A DNA stretch of 64,000 nucleotides from Flavobacterium aquiphilum. GTDB lineage: Bacteria; Bacteroidota; Bacteroidia; Flavobacteriales; Flavobacteriaceae. Positions 59,779-64,000 of the stretch are shown here, piece after piece. How positions within the stretch are numbered: the first letter of the stretch is position 1; every line of letters starts with the position of its first letter. Under the pieces are notes generated by a model. It did not search any database. It worked only from the letters and a program-made list of their open reading frames with translations, and had not been told where the DNA came from. The stretch covers positions 1,860,001-1,924,000 of the forward strand of contig NZ_CP114288.1 in NCBI RefSeq assembly GCF_027111335.1. The letters run 5' to 3'. The position numbers were made by a program, and so were the translations under genes.

Positions 59779-61125
59779 ATGAATAAGAAACACCACTCAA
59801 ACAATATATTATTGAATTTAGGTATCGAAAGCCTAAACGAAATGCAAGAAGTTGCACAAGATGTCATCCTAAATGACAATAATGTTTTACTGCTTTCTCC
59901 AACTGGTTCGGGAAAAACATTGGCATTCTTGTTACCAATTTTTGAAATGCTACAGCCTGAAATTTTGTCGGTTCAATGTCTGATTTTGGTTCCGTCAAGA
60001 GAGCTTGGTTTACAAATTGAGCAGGTTTGGAAAAAAATGGGAACTGATTACAAAGTGAATGTTTGCTATGGAGGACATTCAATTGATACTGAAATCAAAA
60101 ATCTGAGCAACCCGCCTGCAATTTTGATAGGAACTCCCGGTCGTGTTGCAGACCATATCGATAGAGGAACTTTTAGATTAGACAAAATCCAAACTTTGAT
60201 TTTGGACGAGTTTGATAAATCTCTTCAATTAGGTTTTCATGAACAAATGTCTTTCATTATTGGAAAATTGTCCAAGCTTAATAAACGAGTTTTAGTTTCT
60301 GCAACATCAGATATTGAAATTCCAAAATATACCCGAGTTGTAAATCCAACGATTTTGGATTTTATTCCAACCGAGGAAAAAGAGGAAAGTAATTTGGTTA
60401 CCAAAATGGTGGTTTCAAAAGAAAAAGACAAACTTGGAAGTTTGTTTAATTTGATCTGTTCGTTAAAATCCCAATCGGCGATCGTTTTTTGCAATCATCG
60501 TGACGCTGCCGAAAGGATTAGCGATACTTTGAATGAAAAGGGAATTTATTCTGTTTATTATCACGGCGGGATGGATCAGGAAGAACGAGAAAGAGCCTTA
60601 ATTCAATTCCGAAATGGAAGTATGAGTTATTTAATTACTACCGATTTGGCAGCTCGTGGTTTGGATATCCCCGAAATGAAACACGTAATTCATTATCATC
60701 TGCCTTTGAAAGAGGATGAGTTTACCCATAGAAATGGTCGCACCGCACGTATGCAGGCTACCGGAACCGCCTATGTGATTGCCCACGAGAGCGAGAAAAA
60801 AATGGATTACTTGGATTATGGTATGGAGGTGCTTGATGTGGAAACTGCAGCCACACTGCCAAAACCTCCCGAGTTTCAAACTATTTACATCAGTGGTGGA
60901 AAGAAAAACAAGCTGAATAAAATAGATATCGTCGGCTTTTTTTCTCAAAAAGGGAAACTGGAAAAAGGAGATTTGGGACTGATTGAAGTGAAAGATTTTA
61001 TTTCTTTTGCTGCTGTAAAATACAATAAAGTCAAGGATTTACTTCATCATGTGAAAGATGAAAAAATGAAAGGCAAGAAATTTAAGATTGAAGTGGCAAG
61101 AAAAGTTATCAAAAAAGAAGAGTAG
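59779..61125 (+). CDS. DEAD-box RNA helicase (DbpA-like)
   Basis: This 448-residue ATP-dependent RNA helicase has the motifs in order: MQEVAQDVIL (Q motif), SPTGSGKTLAF (I), VPSRELGLQ (Ia), GTPGRVADH (Ib), LILDEFDKS (II, DEFD instead of DEAD), VLVSATSD (III), the C-terminal domain with VFCNHRDAAERI (IV), TTDLAARGLDIP (V) and HRNGRTARM (VI). The last 75 residues (KNKLNKIDIVGFFSQKGKLEKGDLGLIEVKDF) match the RNA-binding domain of DbpA, which recognises 23S rRNA hairpin 92, so a role in ribosome assembly is likely. Confidence 0.92.
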   Translation: MNKKHHSNNILLNLGIESLNEMQEVAQDVILNDNNVLLLSPTGSGKTLAFLLPIFEMLQPEILSVQCLILVPSRELGLQIEQVWKKMGTDYKVNVCYGGHSIDTEIKNLSNPPAILIGTPGRVADHIDRGTFRLDKIQTLILDEFDKSLQLGFHEQMSFIIGKLSKLNKRVLVSATSDIEIPKYTRVVNPTILDFIPTEEKEESNLVTKMVVSKEKDKLGSLFNLICSLKSQSAIVFCNHRDAAERISDTLNEKGIYSVYYHGGMDQEERERALIQFRNGSMSYLITTDLAARGLDIPEMKHVIHYHLPLKEDEFTHRNGRTARMQATGTAYVIAHESEKKMDYLDYGMEVLDVETAATLPKPPEFQTIYISGGKKNKLNKIDIVGFFSQKGKLEKGDLGLIEVKDFISFAAVKYNKVKDLLHHVKDEKMKGKKFKIEVARKVIKKEE

Positions 61126-61340
61126 TTAGCTGTTTTTTAAATTACAGTATGTTTTTTTTTTAAACTACGGTCAAAAAAATAGAATTTAAAAATTCAGGCA
61201 CTTGTAGGTTTAATTTACAAACAAAAAACAAAAAATCCTGTTGATAAAATTATAGGGCTGTAAAAAACTTGTCTTTTTTTATTATTATGTTTGCTGGTAA
61301 ATGCTTACCTACTAAGTGTATTATTAACCCCAAATATATT

Positions 61341-61781
61341 ATGAGAAAAATTATTGCGATTGTTGCTTTATTTATTAGTTCTATTGGTTTTAGCCAAATT
61401 AAAGTTCTTGAAACTGTACAAGTTGAAAAACTAGGTAGAGTAAATAACAGTTTTTATGTTCAAAAAATAGGTGATGAGTTTACCTTTTTTTACACAACAG
61501 CTCAAAGTGAAGATGAAGAACCTGCTTTGAAAGCTTTTACTTTTAAAAATGTTGACAATGCTTATCAAAGTTTTTACAAAATTATTTCAGGTGGATTTAG
61601 CGCAAGCCCTTTGAATGATGTGAAATTGGAATTACCTAATAATTTTGTTTGGTTGCACTATATTGCAAGTTCTGACAAAACAATGGTGCAGTTTATGGTT
61701 TCAAGCAAAGATGCTGGTTTAACCCATATTTCAGAGCCTTTATCAAGAGAGCAGATTGAAAAATTATTTCAAAAAAGTTAG
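61341..61781 (+). CDS. Hypothetical secreted protein
   Basis: This 146-residue protein begins with a signal peptide MRKIIAIVALFISSIGFSQ (cleavage near residue 19). The mature part is a compact alpha-beta domain with VLETVQVEKLGRVNNSFYVQKIGDEFTFFYTT, NVDNAYQSFYKIISGG and FVWLHYIASSDKTMVQFMVSS. I recognise no family. The open frame starts earlier at a TTG (61269), but the ATG at 61341 gives the signal peptide. It ends with a strong terminator. Confidence 0.7.
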   Translation: MRKIIAIVALFISSIGFSQIKVLETVQVEKLGRVNNSFYVQKIGDEFTFFYTTAQSEDEEPALKAFTFKNVDNAYQSFYKIISGGFSASPLNDVKLELPNNFVWLHYIASSDKTMVQFMVSSKDAGLTHISEPLSREQIEKLFQKS

Positions 61782-61827
61782 TCAGTATTAAGATTTTAGA
61801 ATTAAGACTAAAGATTATACCGATAAT

Positions 61828-61859
61828 AAAAAAGTCCTCGATTTTCGAGGACTTTTTTT
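61828..61859. terminator. Bidirectional terminator between the hypothetical gene and phnA
   Basis: AAAAAAGTCCTCGA pairs with TCGAGGACTTTTTT around TTT, with A before and T after. Confidence 0.88.
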
Positions 61860-61875
61860 ATGTAAACTTGAAATA

Positions 61876-62454
61876 TTAGATTTTCTTAACGTATTGCGTA
61901 ATAATTACAATTTGTTGTCCATCCACTTTTCCTTCAATATATTCAGCATTTTCGTGATCTAAACGAATGTTACGCACAGCAGTTCCTTGTTTGGCAACCA
62001 TGCTTGATCCTTTTACTTTTAAATCTTTAATTAGGACTACTGAATCACCTTGCGATAAAACTACCCCGTTTACATCTCGGTGAACGATTTTGTTTTCGTC
62101 GTCTTCTCCTTCGCCGGTGGCTTGTGCCCATTCTAAAGTTTCTTCGTCCAAGTACATTTGTTCCAAAAGTTCTTGCGGCCAACCATTTTTGCGCAAACGG
62201 CTCAACATTCTCCAAGCGGCAACCTGCACAGGAATGTGTTCGCTCCACATGCTGTCGTTTAGGCATCTCCAGTGGTTTAGGTCTTCATGACCTGGATTTT
62301 CGATTTGGTCGATACAAGTTGGACAAGCAAAAATACTTTCGTCCAATCCGCCTTTTCTAGTAGGTAATAATTGTAATTCTTTCAGGTTTTCGGTAGCAGC
62401 GCATAATTCACATTGGGAACCGCTGCGTTTATTTAATTCTCTTTCGAAGCTCAT
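61876..62454 (-). CDS. PhnA-like zinc-ribbon protein
   Basis: This 192-residue protein from the ATG at 62452-62454 (MSFERELNKRSGSQCELC) has an N-terminal zinc ribbon (CELC near residue 15 and CPTC near residue 46) and a C-terminal PhnA domain with VLSQGDSVVLIKDLKVKGSSMVAKQGTAVRNIRLDHENAEYIEGKVDGQQIVII. Despite the name, most PhnA proteins are not phosphonate hydrolases, and the function here is unknown. A longer frame to 62481 exists. It lies between two hairpins and is a single unit. Confidence 0.9.
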   Translation of the reverse strand: MSFERELNKRSGSQCELCAATENLKELQLLPTRKGGLDESIFACPTCIDQIENPGHEDLNHWRCLNDSMWSEHIPVQVAAWRMLSRLRKNGWPQELLEQMYLDEETLEWAQATGEGEDDENKIVHRDVNGVVLSQGDSVVLIKDLKVKGSSMVAKQGTAVRNIRLDHENAEYIEGKVDGQQIVIITQYVKKI

Positions 62455-62539
62455 TATAAGTGATTTTTTTTTTGGTGGCAAAAGTACGCTAAATTGGTAG
62501 TTTTTGCAAGTTTATGATTTTTATGCTATCAATTTAAAT

Positions 62540-62585
62540 TCAGCTCCGACAGGTTTCAAAAAACTGTCGGGGCTGACTTTTTTTT
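62540..62585. terminator. Strong hairpin downstream of coaD
   Basis: CAGC-T-CCGACAG pairs with CTGTCGG-G-GCTG around an A-rich loop. The T run follows on the plus strand, while the gene it should serve, coaD, is on the minus strand, so its orientation is unclear. Confidence 0.55.
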
Positions 62586-62594
62586 GATTTTTTA

Positions 62595-63059
62595 TTACTT
62601 ATGTAATTTAACTCTAACTGCGTCCGGAACAAGCATTTCATATTCTCCGTGATTACGGATAACGTCTCTTACGATGCTGGAACTAATATAAGATGTTCTC
62701 GCTGCAGTCAATAAAAAGACTGTTTCTATTTTGGACAATCGTCTGTTGGTATGGGCAATGGCTTTTTCAAACTCAAAGTCGGCGGGGTTGCGGAGTCCTC
62801 TCAGGATAAAATTGGCATTGATTTTTTTACATAAATCAATAGTAAGTCCTTCATAAGTGATTACAGTAACCTTTGGTTCATTCTTAAAAGTCTCTTCAAT
62901 GAAACGTTTTCTTTCGTCCAATGAGAACATGTATTTTTTATCGGCATTGACACCAATGGCAATTACAATTTCGTCAAACAAAGGAATTCCTCTTTGTATA
63001 ATATCTTCATGACCTAATGTGATAGGATCGAATGATCCAGGAAAAATGGCTTTGTTCAT
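62595..63059 (-). CDS. coaD: Phosphopantetheine adenylyltransferase
   Basis: CoaD makes dephospho-CoA from phosphopantetheine and ATP. The 154 residues have FPGSFDPITLGHEDII near residue 6 (the T/H-x-G-H motif), NANFILRGLRNPADFEFEKAIAHTNRRL near residue 80 and RTSYISSSIVRDVIRNHGE near residue 119 (the ISSSxxR motif). Its ATG overlaps the stop of the TMEM175-like gene by one base, so the two are translated as a unit. Confidence 0.96.
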   Translation of the reverse strand: MNKAIFPGSFDPITLGHEDIIQRGIPLFDEIVIAIGVNADKKYMFSLDERKRFIEETFKNEPKVTVITYEGLTIDLCKKINANFILRGLRNPADFEFEKAIAHTNRRLSKIETVFLLTAARTSYISSSIVRDVIRNHGEYEMLVPDAVRVKLHK

Positions 63060-63637
63060 TATAATTTATTTAATTGTTTTTCAATTCTCGAATCAGGAAT
63101 AATCCAAAGTAATGCTACCGCAATATAGAGTAAACCCGAAATCCAAGGGGAGACAAAAGCAAGTGGAATGGCTAAAATATAACATACTACAGATATTTTA
63201 CCCTTAAGATCCTTTTCTACTGCCCGGTGCAAAATAGAATCTTTTCCTTCTAGGCATATAATTCTGTTTTGAAGAATATTATAAGCAATAGCACACATTA
63301 ACAGTACAAAACCATAAATGCTCATAGGAACTGCTGAAAAATGATGTTCCCCAATCCAACTGGTAGCAAATGGAATCAAAGACAGCCAAAAAAGTAAAAA
63401 GAGATTGCCCCATAAAACAGAACCATTTACTCTTTTTACCACTTGAAGCATGTGGTGGTGATTGTTCCAATAAATGCCAACATAGATAAAACTTAAAACA
63501 TAACTCAGGAAAATCGGAATTAAATGTTGCAAAGATTCGAAACTATCTTTTTCAGGAGCTTTTATTTCCAGAACCATGATTGTAATGATTATGGCTAGTA
63601 CACCATCACTAAAGGCTTCGAGTCTGCTTTTGTTCAT
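63059..63637 (-). CDS. TMEM175-family potassium channel protein
   Basis: This 192-residue membrane protein with about six helices belongs to the TMEM175/DUF1211 family of proton- or potassium-selective channels. The family signature R-x3-F-S-D is present at the start (RLEAFSDGVLAIIITIMVLEIKAP). Later YVGIYWNNHHHMLQVVKRVNG and LFWLSLIPFATSWIG form the second and third helices. It is the first gene of a two-gene unit with coaD. Ion selectivity has not been read from the sequence. Confidence 0.87.
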   Translation of the reverse strand: MNKSRLEAFSDGVLAIIITIMVLEIKAPEKDSFESLQHLIPIFLSYVLSFIYVGIYWNNHHHMLQVVKRVNGSVLWGNLFLLFWLSLIPFATSWIGEHHFSAVPMSIYGFVLLMCAIAYNILQNRIICLEGKDSILHRAVEKDLKGKISVVCYILAIPLAFVSPWISGLLYIAVALLWIIPDSRIEKQLNKL

Positions 63638-63733
63638 TTTTCTTTTGAGTTTCTATGTTTTTAATATGCTAATATGGTAAGATCCTGAGTTAATAAAATC
63701 CTTAGAAACTCAGAATCGTAGTAGTTCAGGAAC

Positions 63734-64000
63734 TTAATTCAGTACCAATTCGATGGCATTTGTGAATAAATCTTCCAATGAAATTCCTGCTGCTCTAGCT
63801 TGTTGCGGAATTAAACTTTCGGTGGTTAGGCCGGGAATGGTGTTCATTTCGAGCATATGTGGTTCACCATCCACAATGATGAATTCGCTACGGGAGAATC
63901 CTTTCATTTTTAGCACTTCGTAGGCGCGTTTTGCAATTTCTCCCACTTTTTGCGTCATCTCGTCCGAAAGGCGAGCAGGGGTGATTTCTTGTGATTTTCC
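63734..64000 (-). CDS. ddl: D-alanine--D-alanine ligase, C-terminal part (5' end outside window)
   Basis: Ddl joins two D-alanines for peptidoglycan. Only the last 88 residues are inside the window. They contain the end of the ATP-grasp domain: ITPARLSDE and the signature EFIIVDGEPHMLEMNTIPGLTTESLIPQQARAAGI, with the Glu and Asn magnesium ligands in the EMN...PG motif. The coaD, TMEM175 and ddl order fits a common flavobacterial neighbourhood. The start lies beyond base 64000. Confidence 0.92.
   Translation of the reverse strand, partial: GKSQEITPARLSDEMTQKVGEIAKRAYEVLKMKGFSRSEFIIVDGEPHMLEMNTIPGLTTESLIPQQARAAGISLEDLFTNAIELVLN

Overview
The window looks like a chromosome segment of a Flavobacterium-like member of the Bacteroidota. 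The evidence is an AT-rich sequence, promoters of the Bacteroidetes type (TTTG, a spacer of about 19 bases, then TAnnTTTG), almost no Shine-Dalgarno sequences, a fused cytochrome cbb3 subunit CcoN-CcoO, and gene neighbourhoods I know from flavobacteria (coaD/TMEM175/ddl, rsfS/ftsH/LUD/cdsA/psd). The species cannot be named from sequence reading alone.

Bases 1-19010 are mainly surface-glycan genes. A partial tRNA-modification gene (Sua5/TsaC) is followed by about fifteen glycosyltransferases and related enzymes on both strands: GT2, GT4 and GT9 families, a WbsX/GH99-like protein, a polysaccharide deacetylase and a Kdo/WaaP-like kinase. This is the accessory part of the window. It carries a decayed IS982 transposase, a 161-bp MITE-like element that supplies the stop codon of a neighbouring gene, a small possible gene remnant, and a lone lipoprotein gene with its own promoter and terminator. 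The right part (12760-19010) resembles an LPS-core assembly set and ends in two tandem WaaE-like paralogues, each followed by the same terminator.

Bases 19111-27475 are housekeeping genes: dapD, a methyltransferase, ruvX, mqo, a FUSC-type membrane protein, def, a DUF5606 gene and mazG.

Bases 27542-39127 form a micro-oxic respiration block. A Crp/Fnr regulator is divergent from a CcoI copper ATPase, followed by ccoS, ccoNO, ccoQ, ccoP, ccoG, ccoH and a SafE-like membrane protein, with hemN convergent at the end. Three near-identical palindromes (ATGATAAnTRTCAT) lie before ccoI, ccoS and hemN. Each is centred exactly 36.5 bases from the end of a -7 element, so the block reads as one Fnr-type regulon. 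Two structured intergenic repeats separate the SafE-like gene and hemN.

Bases 39188-64000 are mostly core genes: two small unknown genes, a DUF349 protein, TPR-aroE, an aminotransferase, an OstA/LptA-like protein, a secreted GH13 lipoprotein, an exported superoxide dismutase behind a phospholipid cluster (LUD, cdsA, psd, acyl-CoA-binding protein), rsfS-ftsH, birA, pyrE divergent from a NUDIX gene with an overlapping promoter, an Omp85-like barrel, a DbpA-like helicase, PhnA, coaD, TMEM175 and a partial ddl. I found no CRISPR array, tRNA, rRNA or recognisable defence system. The most informative unexpected signals are the Fnr regulon geometry, the MITE, the structured repeats and the pyrE/NUDIX start overlap.
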